Below are positions 10,901 through 21,239 of a stretch of DNA of 64,000 nt, piece by piece. The notes below the pieces were generated by a model, which made no database searches, was not told where the DNA came from, and saw only the letters and a list, made by a program, of their open reading frames with translations. The stretch spans positions 274,965,349 to 275,029,348 of the forward strand of contig CM054062.1 in assembly GCA_028641055.1 (NCBI GenBank), in the 5' to 3' direction. The translations under genes and the position numbers were made by a program. The first letter of the stretch is position 1. Each line of letters opens with the position of its first letter. This DNA is from Alopecurus myosuroides. Lineage: Eukaryota; Streptophyta; Magnoliopsida; Poales; Poaceae.

Positions 10901-12238
10901 CTAGCAAATCGAGACCCGGATATGGAGCTTGTGGCAACAGTACGTGACGTTCCCGAGTGGACAGAGCCATATCTGGCCTACTTATCGCGGGGCGAACTAC
11001 CAGAACAGGAGGTACTAGCAAGACAAATCCTGAGGCGGGCAAAAAGATATGCTATTATCAATGGGGAGTTGTACAAAAGAAGTGCAGCAGGAGTCTTTTT
11101 GCGCTGTGTGACACCAGAAGAAGGCCGACAGATCCTTAAGGAGATCCATGAAGGTGATTGTGGGCATCATGCGTCCACAAGGTCCCTTGTGGCCAAGGCC
11201 TATCGGCATGGGTTCTTCTGGCTCACAGCCCTAGCAGACGCGGAACGGATAGTGGCAAGGTGCGACGGATGTCAAAGGTACGCTCGCCAAACTCATGTGT
11301 CGGCTATGGAGTTACGGACCATCCCATTAACTTGGCCATTCGCTGTTTGGGGTATGGACATGGTTGGCCCCTTCCATATGTCACCTTGCAAGAAGACGCA
11401 TCTTTTAGTGGCTGTTGATAAATTTACCAAATGGGTGGAGGTTATGCCGGTCACTAATTGCGAAGCGGCCACAGCAGTCAAGTTCCTGAAAAGAATTATA
11501 TACCGGTTTGGATACCCCCACAGCATAATTACCGACAATGGAACCAACATGTCCCTTGGAGAGATAGAAAAATTTTGTGGCAGCAATGGAATCAGGCTTG
11601 ATGTAGCATCAGTGGCACATCCGCAAGCCAACGGGCAAGTGGAGAGGGCGAACCAAGAGCTACTTCGTGGATTGAAACCACGACTGAGGGTTCCTTGTAT
11701 CAGGGCCGCTGGGGCATGGGTTGAAGAACTTCCTTCCGTGGTCTGGGGTATCAATACAACACCCAACCGATCCACCCAGATGACACCTTTCTTCATGGTT
11801 TACGGCGCAGAAGCAGTATTACCAAGCGACATCATTCATGATTCACCAAGAGTGACAGCCTATGTCGAAGTGGAGAACGAGAGGACCCGGCAAGACGCCG
11901 TGGATATGTTAGAAGAACAAAGGGAGCAAGCCTTGGAAAGGTCAGCCATATATCAGCAGGACTTGCGAAGATATCATAGCCGGCGGGTGAAAAGCCGGGT
12001 CTTCCAGGAGGGAGACTTGGTCTTGCGCCTGGTTCAGACAAACGAGGGAAAGCACAAACTATCGCCACCATGGGAAGGACCTTTCATCGTAAGCCGGAGT
12101 CTGCATAATGGGTCATATTACTTGATAGATGCAAGAGAAGAATCGGCCACAATCAACGACACTGCTCACACTACTGCACCTATGCAAGAAAGAGATAGGC
12201 CATGGAACGTGGCTCAGCTACGTCCGTACTATACTTAG
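7883..12238 (+). CDS. G1 gag-stub/pol polyprotein (protease, RT, RNase H, integrase)
   Basis: One open frame of 1451 residues runs from an ATG inside the LTR, through the primer site, to a TAG at 12236. Residues 1 to about 90 resemble the gag N-terminus of G3 (shared PRQLAPTVGPA and spaced G-V-I, VDN-G, GS-S-G positions). The CA and zinc-knuckle parts of gag are missing. Protease: LMDGGSS with Asp at 185. RT: LDAYSGYHQI and YVDD at 572-575. RNase H: FDGS with Asp at 861. Integrase: HH-CC finger at about 1093-1135 and catalytic Asp 1159, Asp 1218, Glu 1254 (35 residues between the last two). All visible catalytic residues are present and no stop interrupts them. Without capsid the element would need gag in trans. 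Confidence 0.93.
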   Translation: MSSFELNPLPNTCVDLPQDQLPPVTSAVIIPRQLAPTVGPASKGVYITGEARKNMKNFVVGEIYSNDEGKRIVDNSGWELEPDRLESGSTVSIGQINIFIGMVRTLNLKGQYHVHVTGTSNRDKKALKQTVNSVSSATPGYLRWAEQEVTWSRRDHPEGIERPGTLALVVSPQVNGYELRKVLMDGGSSINILYWETFLRMNLKESQLQKSSTVFHGIVPGHSARPEGKITLEVAFGESVDNYRVEWLTFEVVRLHSPYHALFGRPAYAKFMARPCYVYLQLKIPGPKQTITIHGNRDIAAECDEGDSVMAEQACRKEELKYYRSQVDPDDGTALRRPNSEDERVKFKAAQDTKKVDFVEGDPTKQFTIGSNLESAQEKALVEFIRSNADVFAWTPSDMPGIPTELAEHSLHVDPKARPVKQGLRKMNEERRRAVGEEIARLLTAGFIMEVFHPDWLANPVLVMKKTNEWRMCIDFTSLNKHCPKDPFALPRIDQIIDAVAGSDLLCFLDAYSGYHQIKLKREDWEKTSFITPFGAFCYKTMTFGLKNAGATYQRCIQKCFEDQIGRNVHAYVDDVVIKTRKAETFIDDLKETFKNLRRYQMKLNPMKCVFGVPAGKLLGFIVSERGIEANPDKIKAIQSLKKPENLKHVQKLTGCVAALSRFISRLGEKAIPLYRLLRKSDKFVWDQEADEAFEALKKQLSEAPVLAAPGPKEPMLLYVAAGPRAVSAVVVVERKEDGKGYPVQRPVYYVSEVLSEAKQRYPHWQKLVFGVFMASRKLKPYFQEHPITVVSSIPMSDIIRNSDATGRIAKWAIEMGDYHISYEPRSAIKSQALVDFVNDWTHTGMVTAVPSSESWTMHFDGSKQYEGSGAGVVLTSPKGDKLSYVLQIHFDCSNNVAEYEALLHGLKVAKEMNIKRIRCFGDSDLVVQQVSGTWDRKDATMAAYRREVDRVAGCFSGYEVEHIDRRKNEAADALARLGSRREPVPPNVFLDELWRPSVKSESEEELANRDPDMELVATVRDVPEWTEPYLAYLSRGELPEQEVLARQILRRAKRYAIINGELYKRSAAGVFLRCVTPEEGRQILKEIHEGDCGHHASTRSLVAKAYRHGFFWLTALADAERIVARCDGCQRYARQTHVSAMELRTIPLTWPFAVWGMDMVGPFHMSPCKKTHLLVAVDKFTKWVEVMPVTNCEAATAVKFLKRIIYRFGYPHSIITDNGTNMSLGEIEKFCGSNGIRLDVASVAHPQANGQVERANQELLRGLKPRLRVPCIRAAGAWVEELPSVVWGINTTPNRSTQMTPFFMVYGAEAVLPSDIIHDSPRVTAYVEVENERTRQDAVDMLEEQREQALERSAIYQQDLRRYHSRRVKSRVFQEGDLVLRLVQTNEGKHKLSPPWEGPFIVSRSLHNGSYYLIDAREESATINDTAHTTAPMQERDRPWNVAQLRPYYT
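7982..7999 (+). other. G1 primer binding site
   Basis: TTGGCGCCCACCGTGGGGC follows the LTR after one base. TGGCGCC is the tRNA 3'-end complement seen in many plant gypsy elements; I did not assign the tRNA. The same site occurs in the G3 element on the opposite strand (44838-44856). Confidence 0.8.
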
Positions 12239-13300
12239 TAGAAAACGATGTAACAGGCAGCAGGTTTCAGACGCACTCTTTTCCTATCCGGGGCACCCTT
12301 GGGGACTGGATGGGTTTTTAATGAGGCGGCTTGCTGGCCTAATTTTCTCATATCAAATAAAAAGGGGATTATCAAGAAAAGAGGCAATTGTCATTTATAC
12401 GGTGTGCATATTCAGGTCTTGAGGGCTGGTTGCTCCTATAAGCACAGCTGCAAACTCAAAAGAGACCCGGCCTTGATGCCAATGAGTTATAGGGGCCGGT
12501 CACTCGAAAAAACGAGTGCGGCTACAATCTTATAACCGGACAAAGAAGTCCAAATTTCTCGGCTATTCTTACTTAAGCTCGATGTGACTCGCAACAAAGT
12601 GGCATGATTTGTTCGCTTACGATTACTGTCGGTCATGGGACCCAAACGGGACTTGCTTGACCCCGTTTTCGTATTGATGTAACAACATGGTATCCACGCG
12701 AAAGCCGGCTTATAGTACAAGGTAGTTGAAAGGGTCATCTAAACCACAAGTTATGCAGAGTATAAGGCTAGCAGCCGGAAACTCAACGATTATCAAGCAT
12801 AACTTCAAACATCATAAAAAGCTGTCCTGGGCATTTAGCGACATGCGATTCGTTTCCTTGAAAAGAAACAATCACGTGTCCTAGACGCGGAAACCCGGAC
12901 TGGGGGACTTGTGAGCTCTGAAGAAGAAACAGCATTATCCAGCCGATAAAATTCCAACGAGCCACGCATCCGGGTCTTGGGGGCTTAGGGATCCGGGTGT
13001 AAGCCCGTTCCTCAGATGTCAACGAAACCCGGAGGTCGGGTCTCGCCAAGGAAAGCAAAAAAAAGTAAAGGTACAAGGTATCAAGAATAAAGTAAGTGGA
13101 TATCAAGAACAAGCGGGTGCAAAGACACATTAATCAAAAGCCCAAAGGGGCGCAAAGTGCATCGGGAGTTTAAACAAAAATATTACAAAAACCCTAAAGT
13201 ATCAAAAGAGCACAGACGCTCCGCTTAAACAAATAATAAAGCTGTTTTAACGACGCTTTACCGACTGACGCATATGGAATGATAGGCGATATTCATTACT
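12239..13300. other. G1 spacer between pol and the antisense gene
   Basis: About 1.06 kb without a supported ORF. It holds short repeats of CCGG-containing strings and would carry the 3' end and terminator of the antisense gene. Nothing else was recognised. Confidence 0.6.
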
Positions 13301-15663
13301 TCAAGCTGCAGGATCCATCTTGGCCTTGCCCTTGTCGCCACTGGTGGTGGCGGCGCCACTCGGATCAGTAGCAGTCCCGGGTTGCGAAGTTGCAGGAGCA
13401 GAGTCGGCATCAGCCTTCTTGGCAGCTTCGTCCCTTATCTTAATTGCCTCCTCCCTCCAACGGGCAAGCATATCGTACGGCTGGGGGCGGTTCGCCTTGA
13501 CAATCTTGTCATTAGCATCATAAGCAGGGAGAATCACATCAATCTCTAAGCTATCAGCGATAACGCTAGCCGGATGACGGACTTCTTTCTGAATAGCCTT
13601 GAAGTCCTTTGGCAAAAACTTGGACCCATCCAAGTTGAACTCTGGAAATCCGCTCACAAGTTTGGCCAGCTCTAGCTTGGGAGCGTAGGCTTTAGCCAGC
13701 GCGAGCCCCCGGGTTACCCCAAATCGGCAGGAGGATCGTTTCCAGTGCCAAATCCACTCGGGGATCGTGGAGCAGAATTCCAGTAATCTCTTCATATTAT
13801 CTGGCCTGACACCCGGCAGTCGCAACTCATCAAGTATCCAGCTAACTCCGCTGCAAAGTTGGCGAAGAGTGTTTTTGATGGTTTTTAGCTTAGCAGCGTC
13901 ATCTTCTTCGGGGGCAGCATCACTTGGGCCTGCTAAAGAGGCCAAAGGAGCAAAGATAATAAGTAAGCAAGTACAGTGGTTCATATCAAAGGAATCCGGG
14001 TCATAAAAAAGGGTGAAATTTAAAAATCTTACCAGTCGCGGTACGATAAACGTCAGCAATTTGCACGGAAAGTGTTGTCAGTTTATCCTTAGCCTTGTGA
14101 GCTCTTTTCCTGTACCTTTTCGTCATTTTTTGGCACCTGCGAGCTTCAGTCTCCGCAGCTTCACGAAGGGCCGTTTCTTTTTCAATACGCTTGGTGGACT
14201 TGGCCAGCTTCTTCTCCAACTGTGAAACATAGTCCTATAAGGAAGCATGAAGAGGGCTTAGCCAGAAACATTATACGAAGTTCCAAGCAAGTTACTTAGT
14301 AATTTCCTTGGAACTTGGGGACTATGTGTGGAAACAATTGGTACTACTCGGGATTACCTCGTGCTTGGTTATTAAGGCGTCTAGTATGTTTTCTTCATCA
14401 CCCTTCAAGGTATGGAGGGCATCTAGCATTTGAGCAAAGGTCATTTTCTTCTTCCTCCTCTTCGTCCTCTGACCCTGAAAGCCGAGTAAGTATCAGATAA
14501 GAAAGGACGAGTGGTAAGAAAGGTGGCACAGATGAAAAGCAGGTATGAAGGTTATGAAAGAGTACCCTCGTCGTCATCAATGGACTCGTTTTCCCCTTCG
14601 GGGTCTTGGGAGGGAGGAGAGTTCTCGACCTTCCAGAAGGGATCGTCAGCCTGTGAACAAGTAAATGCAAGTAGTGGTTAGAGGCTATAGCGGATAAAAG
14701 TGCTGAAACAAGAAAAAGGGGGTCAGGTCTTACCGCTGGAGCGGGATTCTCCCGAGTAAACGGGGGTAGCCCGGTAGCGTTCTTTATGACATCTAGCCTC
14801 TCCATCAGGAAGCCCTTGATGGTCTTGTTGGTGTTGCCAGCAGGGAAGTTTTTGGTGGAGTAGCGGAGGGAGTCCGTGATATGACCCGAGTACTCGTATA
14901 GCAACTTCGAACGAATGGAGTTGGGCTGAACCCGGAAATCTACCCAAGTCTTTATTAGATTAAGCCCAAGAAGGCCATGGGCTGAGAGGGCTGCTAGTTT
15001 GGCTAAAAGGGGCTGAATTGCTTCCCTATCAGGCTCGGGTGCAAAAGCGCTAAAAGACTCGGAGGGTTCAAGGAGGCTCTCCGAGTAACCCGGCAATTTC
15101 CTCTCACCATCCGGAGAAGTGTCATGGCAATAGAAGAAAGATAGTTGCCAGTTGTTGACGTGGGAGTTCAAGTTAAGAGTTGGCATTAGTGAGTGCTTGC
15201 GGCGCTGGATAGATACCCCGCCACAAGTAAGAAGAGCTCCATCATCGCTCTCGTGGCACAGCTCGCATTGGAATAACTCAATAAAAAGATCCAGGCTTGG
15301 TGGAATGCATAAGTAAGATTCGGACAAGACTATGAAATGGGTAATATTCAGCATAGAGTTAGGCCCTATGTCGAACACCCGGAGGCCGTAGTGGCTTAAG
15401 ATTTCCCGGAAGAAAGGGTGACCCGGAGGACGAAATCCCCGGGTCACGTGCTCGGTAAAACAGATTACCTCATTCCCGGCAGGAGTAGGACGGGTCTCAT
15501 CGTCAGGAGCCCTCCAATGTATCTCCTTTTGAGAGGGAAGGATTCCTAATTCGGCCATTCCTTCCAGCTTGGCCTTCGTCGTTGAAGACCGACCCCAGTT
15601 GGCAGAAGTGGTTTGAGGGGTCTTGGTCGGAGCCGGGTGCCTTCCCTGTCTTTTCGGAGCCAT
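13301..15663 (-). CDS. G1 antisense spliced gene, PF04195-like N-terminus with coiled coil
   Basis: Minus-strand gene inside G1. Exons that I can trace: 15663-14734 (ATG, MAPKRQGRHP), 14650-14566, 14474-14358, 14234-14033 and 13929-13301 (stop). All have GT-AG borders, e.g. GCG|GTAAGA and CACAG|GCTGAC. Exon 1 has the signature seen in proteins annotated 'putative gypsy type transposon' (PF04195): VICFTEHVTRGF, PGHPFFREILSHYGL, GPNSMLNITHF. Exons 3-4 form a coiled coil (LEKKLAKSTKRIEKE) rich in Lys/Arg/Glu. The last exon ends in an Ala/Ser/Thr-rich tail. Exons 3 to 5 join in frame (39 codons; 202 nt; 629 nt), but the exon 2 to 3 junction is one base out by my reading. Either I missed an alternative site or there is a frameshift. 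Function unknown. Confidence 0.75.
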
Positions 15664-16439
15664 GGAGTTGACCTGCAAGGGACAAGAGATGTATGGAGTA
15701 AGGTTCGGAGTATCAGATTATCCGAGTTTGGAAATATCGAGACAATGCGAAGGCTAAAATAATACCCGGATAACGCGCTACGATGTTAAATGTGGAGGTT
15801 TTTCCGGGTGTCAGATGAGGTTGAGTAGATTGTTAATTACTTACGTATGGAGGTGGGTTGGGCGAACACGGGTGGTTGCCCATACCTTTATTGCGAAGGA
15901 AATAGCTGGAAAAAGAGGGTTTTCCGGATGTTAATGAGACAAGCGGAAAAAACAAGGTGGAACGGATCTAGGTTGAAAAGCTTGCGAGCGATCTTATATA
16001 AAGTTTGATGGTCGATAAAGGTGCGGGGATGAACTGCGACTACGCATCAGGTGCTTAAAGGAGCTGAGGACTACCGAAGCGGCTTGATTTGACGATACCG
16101 GAAAGGTAATTTGCGGGTTGATCCAGATCCGATCCAAGTCAAATTGAAGAAATTGCGAGGTTCAATTGGATGATTGAGAGAGGCTTACCGAAGAGATTGA
16201 TGTCCGAAATGAGGGTGATGTGAGGTGCGGCTTGAGTATTGTTCCACAGCCCTCAATGAGAGAAACGAAGATGCGACGACAATGCGTGATGGCGGCGCGG
16301 GATAGCTCGAGGTCGAGCGCGGCCGGCAGTGGTCTTATCTGTTGTAGTGTGCGCAAGCTCCGGCGGCGGAAATTGCGAGGGAGCGAGGAGAAAGGGTATG
16401 ATGAGGTGAGGTGAAAGGCCTAGGGTTACCTTCGGTTGA

Positions 16440-16447
16440 TATTTATA
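16440..16447 (-). promoter_or_regulatory. TATA box of the G1 antisense gene
   Basis: On the minus strand CCTTATAAATATC reads as a canonical plant TATA box, about 780 bp upstream of the antisense ATG at 15663. The interval could hold a 5' leader with an intron. It lies between pol and the 3' LTR, so it is separate from the LTR promoter. Confidence 0.55.
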
Positions 16448-16824
16448 AGGGAGGTGGTGAGCTCACCCCCGCGACTGGAAAATCGGAAGCTACGGGACAG
16501 TAATTATCCGTGCGGATTTGGTGGTGCATGCGCCCGGAATGGAATAAAGTGTTCCGTTGGCGGAGGAAGTGTAACCTACCCCGAGATGTCAGGGACCGGT
16601 ATCGTGAGTGGAATCTTGGCATTTTAGGGTTCAAATTTGGAAAGGCATGTTAGGCATTCAGGGGGGGAATCGAGTTATCGTATGGCCGTCATGGAGCTGT
16701 GCCTAGCCATCTATCGAAGCAATTTAACTCGGTCCCCATGAACTTGGGTGTTTCGTATCTTTTTCAGGGAATAGCGAGCGCTTCAAGGATGAATCCGTGA
16801 AACCCGCGCTATCCTGGGGACTAC

Positions 16825-17279
16825 TGATGGGGGGATAGTAACCCGGTAGGCCCACTTCAAGATATAATCCGGCCCGAGGTGTGCTGAGCGATATCCGGCT
16901 AGGGGTAAAGAGATTATCGGAAGGCCCAAAGGCTTGTAAGATTCGTAACCCGGATTGTGGGCTGCGGTAAGGGAAGTTAGGGTTTGTATGTGGAGTTCGA
17001 GTATGACTCAAGATGTGCCTTAAAGGGCAAGTTAGGGGTGTACGGGTGCTTTATAAACCGGCCCCTAGGTTTAGTTTGCAAGAGATTCAAGTCATAGTTG
17101 TAACACCGGTTATCGAGTATCCAGCATAATTCATATTGAGATCCGGCGAGTTGTTTTCCGGTTCTTAGATTGCTTTCCGCCATGTCTTCCTTCGAGCTAA
17201 ACCCTCTCCCGAATACCTGTGTCGACTTGCCCCAAGATCAGTTACCCCCGGTAACATCTGCCGTGATTATCCCACGACA
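16825..17279 (+). repeat. G1 3' LTR
   Basis: 455 bp, same ends as the 5' LTR. Preceded by a purine-rich tract (CCTGGGGACTAC, 16812-16823). The right end abuts the AAAGG target duplication. Confidence 0.95.
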
Positions 17280-18270
17280 AAAGGGCTGGGCGACACATAA
17301 AGAGGAAACGCTTTGTTTGGCCATCGTAGTTGCTAATGTCCCTATAGATGTCCGCATATCATGCAGGGTTTTAATGCGACTGCAGCAAGTCCCTTGTTGC
17401 GCTCCACATGAACTGTACGTGCGAGAGAGCATGTGAAAAAGATGTGGTTCGTGTCTTCCACGTCCCCACAGAGCGGGCATGACCCCGTGTCGGCGTTGGA
17501 TGTTCTTATTGGAAGGAAGACGCTTCTGAATGAGTTGCCAAATGAAGATTCGAATCTTCAATGGCACATATATCTTCCACACTTTCGCATAGTGTTTTCT
17601 CGGTGTATCCTGACAGAGGGCCCGGTATAGTGAGCGCACTGTGAAACTCCCCGAGGGATCCAGGGCTCATGTGATACGATCTGGGTCCAAAGAGAGCCGG
17701 ATCCCGACCAGCTCAAGCATAAGGTTGTTCCATTCCACTCGTTCCACTACTCCCAGCGAGCGACGAAGTGGGACGTGCCATTGATCTCCCCGGAGACCCA
17801 ACGCTATGGACATCTCTAGCTGAAAGGCGAGGACGAAAAGCCGAGGGTATCTGCCCTTCAAGGGCCCCAACCCAATCCACCAATTCAGCCGTAAGACCGT
17901 GGAGGTGTCGTTACCTACCTCGCGTTTAAGCCCCAAGCGAAACATCAGTTTAGGGCGTTGGACAACGTTTTAGAATTGGGATCCTGGACTGTGGAAATCC
18001 ACTAATAGGTCTTTTTCCCTTAGATACTTGTTTCAGATGATCATTGCCCAAACACTCTTATCTCCGGCATAAATCTTCCGGACCCATTTAAACATGAGAC
18101 AGATGTTTATGATTTTAGTGTCCATGATGCCAAAGCCCCATGTCTTTTGGCTTACAAATCGCCTCTCACCGCATCGAGTAGTATTTCTTCTCCCTTGCAT
18201 TAGCCTCCCAAAAAAAAGCGAGATCGTTGTTTTTTTCATGGTCCGGTGGACACCGTCCCCCAACATACAT
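17280..18270 (-). mobile_element. LINE fragment, ORF2 C-terminal part (continues at 7525-7221)
   Basis: On the minus strand, broken frames carry the LINE pattern: a FWEANARxKKYY-like block and KPKDMG-LGIMDTKI near 18240-18100, a second block around GNDTST-LNWWIGLGPLK near 17930, and the zinc-finger region LKIRIFIWQLIQKRLPS near 17560. The 5' end is about 18270-18290, next to JAZ upstream DNA. The copy is decayed and split by G1. Confidence 0.85.
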
Positions 18271-18299
18271 ACCCCATAGCATGTAGCGGGGGCTAGTCC

Positions 18300-18961
18300 C
18301 TAGTTAACCGAGCCAAATTAGGCAATGCTTATCTTTCATCCTAAGCTTCTAGATCGTTCAACAATTGTACCCGTATTACATGCCACTACGGATATATACG
18401 CACATGGAACATGAATTTTCCACGAGGAAATTACACAGGCACGCGACCCGATTAGGCTCGATCGTCCTCGTGTCATCCCACCCGATTTAATTTCCGATAC
18501 GACACGAGCCATTCATCCAGCCAGAGAGGCAGCTAGCAGAGCCCACACTCGCTTATTACAGAAAGTTACAGCCTCTCGTTTACTATTTTTTACAGTTAGC
18601 GAACTTATGGACGGGCGGGAGGGCGGCAGACGGTTGCGAGTCGCGCCAGCGCGAAAACTGCCATTTTTTCAAGCGCATGCACGGGCACCAGGCACAGCAC
18701 CCACGTTTTCCCTCACGTCGGGCACGCACGTCCTCCCACGATCGATCGCCGCGCCAGGACCTCCTCCCTCCGCTGATCGATAACCAACTCGCCGTCTCCA
18801 TCGCCTCTATAAAAAAAACCCGCCTCCGCGAGAATCCACTCGATCCATCGACCTCAGTTAATTTGTGGAGCTAAGCCGAGGCCACCGGTCGCCACCGCCC
18901 AAACCCTCCCTCTCGTCTCGAACTCGCCAGTGCCTACGTGGCTACGTACGTCCAGTCGACG
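18300..18961 (+). promoter_or_regulatory. Upstream region of JAZ copy 1
   Basis: TATA box TATAAAAAA at 18808-18816. A CACGTT at 18702-18707 (AACGTG on the other strand) is the T/G-box class bound by MYC2-type bHLH factors in JA-responsive promoters. The string CCCACGTTTTCC is also present upstream of JAZ copy 2 (49416). The leader string CTCCGCGAG just after TATA is shared too. JAZ genes in other plants are induced by jasmonate through MYC2; here that is inference from motif and homology. Confidence 0.6.
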
Positions 18962-19423
18962 ATGCCGACGGACTCCGCCGCCGCGGCTCGCCGCTTCGCC
19001 GTGGCCTGCGGCGTGCTCAGCCAGTACGTCAGGGCCGCCGGCGCCGCGCCGGCGCCGGTGCCCGCGGATGGGGCGGCGCAGCAGCTGACGATCTTCTACG
19101 GGGGGAGGGTGGTGGTGCTCGACGGCTGCACGCCGGCCAGGGCCGCCGAGCTGATCCGCTACGCGGCGCTGGCCTCGCAGGGGCAGGGCGCGCTCGAGCT
19201 GGCGGCGCCGGTTCCGTCGCCGGTGGACATCCCGATCGCGAGGAAGGCGTCGCTGCAGCGGTTCCTCTCCAAGCGCAAGGACAAGTCCGCCACCGCCGTC
19301 GAGCGTCGTCCACCGTGCAGTCGCCGGGAGGATCAGGCCGCGCCGCCGCCGGCGAAGAAGGGAAAGACGGAGGCTTCTTCGTGGCTCGCCCTGGGTAGCT
19401 TAGGAGACATGCACGCCAGGTAA
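18962..19423 (+). CDS. JAZ: JAZ/TIFY jasmonate-signalling repressor, copy 1
   Basis: 153 residues, single exon, ATG at 18962 (the frame is open further up but only through a GTG). TIFY domain: TIFYGG at residues 43-48 within a ZIM region of about 39-72. Jas motif: [19 protein letters not shown] at about 90-108, with the degron-like start that binds COI1 with jasmonoyl-isoleucine and the basic part that binds MYC2. N-terminal [11 protein letters not shown] (12-22) matches the conserved start of the short TIFY11 subgroup. C-terminal [12 protein letters not shown] has an EAR-like LALxSL. JAZ proteins act in the nucleus, repress MYC factors, and are degraded on hormone perception. The paralog at 49586 shares core and flanks. 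No disabling change was seen. Confidence 0.95.
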   Translation: MPTDSAAAARRFAVACGVLSQYVRAAGAAPAPVPADGAAQQLTIFYGGRVVVLDGCTPARAAELIRYAALASQGQGALELAAPVPSPVDIPIARKASLQRFLSKRKDKSATAVERRPPCSRREDQAAPPPAKKGKTEASSWLALGSLGDMHAR

Positions 19424-20914
19424 TCGCGTCAGCATGCATGGCAACATACATCGGGGCTGTGATCTGGGAGCTTCCCTGCTGACGATGACCAGCTAGTGGA
19501 GGTTGGATTAATCTTTCACGTACGCACGATGTTTATTTATTAAGTCTACATATATCGTGGCATGCATTCTCCCCGCATGCAGAGCGCGGTGACATGACCG
19601 TAGTACCTAGTACCGGTACCGGTCGATCTAACGGCGTATACATACATGCATGTTGAACTGCGTGAATAGATGCGCACACTAATGTTATTTAATGATTTTG
19701 TACTGATCTATTGTATTGCCAAGTTGCTGGTGCCATCAATATATGAATGTGCCATTTGGTCATTGTGTGAACGGTGAGTACTAGTACTGCTACGAGTCTT
19801 ATCGGATGTATTCCACAAGCGACAGAACTGCATTCTACAGTATGATTTTGACTGCTTGAACCAGTGTAAACGATTTGATCAAGGCGCGCATAATGTTTTG
19901 TTGCATTTATCGTTCAGTACAGGTTAATTAATAAGGAAAACGGTCCTGAAAACCCATACATTGGTCACATACAATGGCCTCAAGGCCACATACTAGCTTC
20001 AGAAGAATCATGCCGGCCCTACAATCAAAGGTGGTTTCTGGAGCAGTTGTCGGGCATCCATATTGGCCATGTTTGGATTATATTTCACCCGTGGAAGACA
20101 CCAACAACAAGTCTATTTCTCAAGGAATATTCTATAGGTGATGCTTGATAGCCATGTGTTGGATTATATGTTATATGCCATGAAGATAATGATGTACCGT
20201 GAGTATTGGCATAACGAACTTGGAGTTGAAGAGATGAACATAATATGATCAAGTAGAAAAAGAAAGTGAAGATAACTTTGAGGCAGCAATATGAAATACA
20301 ATGAATATGGAGGTCTGGTGTGGACCTCAAAGGTTTCCATGCTTTTGCCTATGTGCAACTCATGGAGGATCACAATCTCGATAGAATGAAGTGAAGACAA
20401 GAATTCAGGTTACATGTTGGGCCATGATTGATCAACTCTTGAAGCATGAAACCGGATGAAGAATTCATCGTGTATCTGAAGAGACTGCGATAGACCGTGA
20501 AGAATAAGTGTAATCGAAGAGCGGAGTGCTTAATGAACGTATCTTGGAGCAATGCATATTAATTGAAGTATTCATTATATCCTTCAAGATAACATCCAGA
20601 TGAATATGCAAAGGTAGAGGTTGATCAAATAGAAGACAAATATTTGGATTCTAGAATATCAACACTCAAGCACAACGATGTACCACATGAAGTCAAGTGA
20701 CTTGTGGTATGGTAAGCATTTGTCAATAGCGATTTGCAAACTAACCCATGAACTATGGGTTTGGTATGTCTATGTGGGTTAGGTGTGACTCATGGGTTTG
20801 AATCTCAGTTCACATGTTTGCACATTATTATCTTGATTTTGACTATATTGGTAGCATGTCACTTCAAAAATTATATTTACCTACACGAGGACGAGCAGGA
20901 ATTAAGTTTGGGGA
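19424..20914. other. JAZ copy 1 3' flank, then unassigned repeat-like DNA
   Basis: 19424-19920 matches the 3' flank of JAZ copy 2 in patches (CTAGTACCGG, TTGAACTGCGTGAATA against TTGAACCGCGTGAATA, GTATTGCCAAGTTGC). 19920-20914 has no credible ORF. Its position directly before a purine-rich tract and an LTR start suggests the 3' internal part of a decayed LTR element. Confidence 0.5.
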
Positions 20915-21230
20915 TGTTGATACATCTGAAACATATCTATAACTTTTTTATTATTTCATGCTTGTGTTATACCAATTCCCTATGTTTATACTATAGTTTT
21001 ATATCATTTTTAGACATTTTCCTGGACTAACCTATTGACAAAATGCCTAGTGCCAGTTCATGTTTTTTGCTAGAAAATCTCCGCAGAAAAGTCCAAGAAA
21101 ATTCGAAAAAGGACAGAAAAGTTATTTCCTCGTCGATACAAGGACGGGTCCAAAGGGGATCCGGAGGGGAGCTACTAGGATCCCACGCAACTGAGGGTGT
21201 GGCCCCACCTGGTCCCGTGCTCCAGGGTCA
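20902..21230 (+). mobile_element. Truncated LTR retrotransposon: purine tract and start of 3' LTR
   Basis: TTAAGTTTGGGGA (20902-20914) is followed by TGTTGATACATCTGAAAC, the start of an LTR family very common in Triticeae gypsy elements, continuing through ACTAACCTATTGAC and GTGCCAGTT to about 21230. It stops where minus-strand LINE sequence begins. No partner LTR is in the window, so this is a fragment. Confidence 0.65.
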
Positions 21231-21239
21231 CTTGGCCAA

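Larger units (their letters stand above)
7526..17279 (+). mobile_element. Ty3/gypsy LTR retrotransposon G1 (Tat-like), complete with TSD
   Basis: The element is bounded by two 455-bp LTRs and a perfect 5-bp target duplication AAAGG (7521-7525 and 17280-17284). By eye the LTRs differ at a single site (A at 7544, C at 16843), which implies a very recent insertion. Order: LTR, primer site, fused gag-stub/pol ORF (+), non-coding spacer with an antisense spliced gene (-), purine-rich tract, LTR. PR-RT-RNaseH-INT order is Ty3/gypsy. An antisense gene downstream of pol is known for the Tat lineage. It is inserted in a minus-strand LINE. Confidence 0.95.

Noticed and set aside
17170..17436. Frame starting in the G1 3' LTR and reading into flanking DNA
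   Set aside because: It is the LTR copy of the pol start running into LINE sequence; no product expected.
18865..19398. 177-codon frame overlapping JAZ copy 1
   Set aside because: Shadow frame of the JAZ gene; Gly/Arg-rich with no domain, while the JAZ frame has TIFY and Jas motifs.
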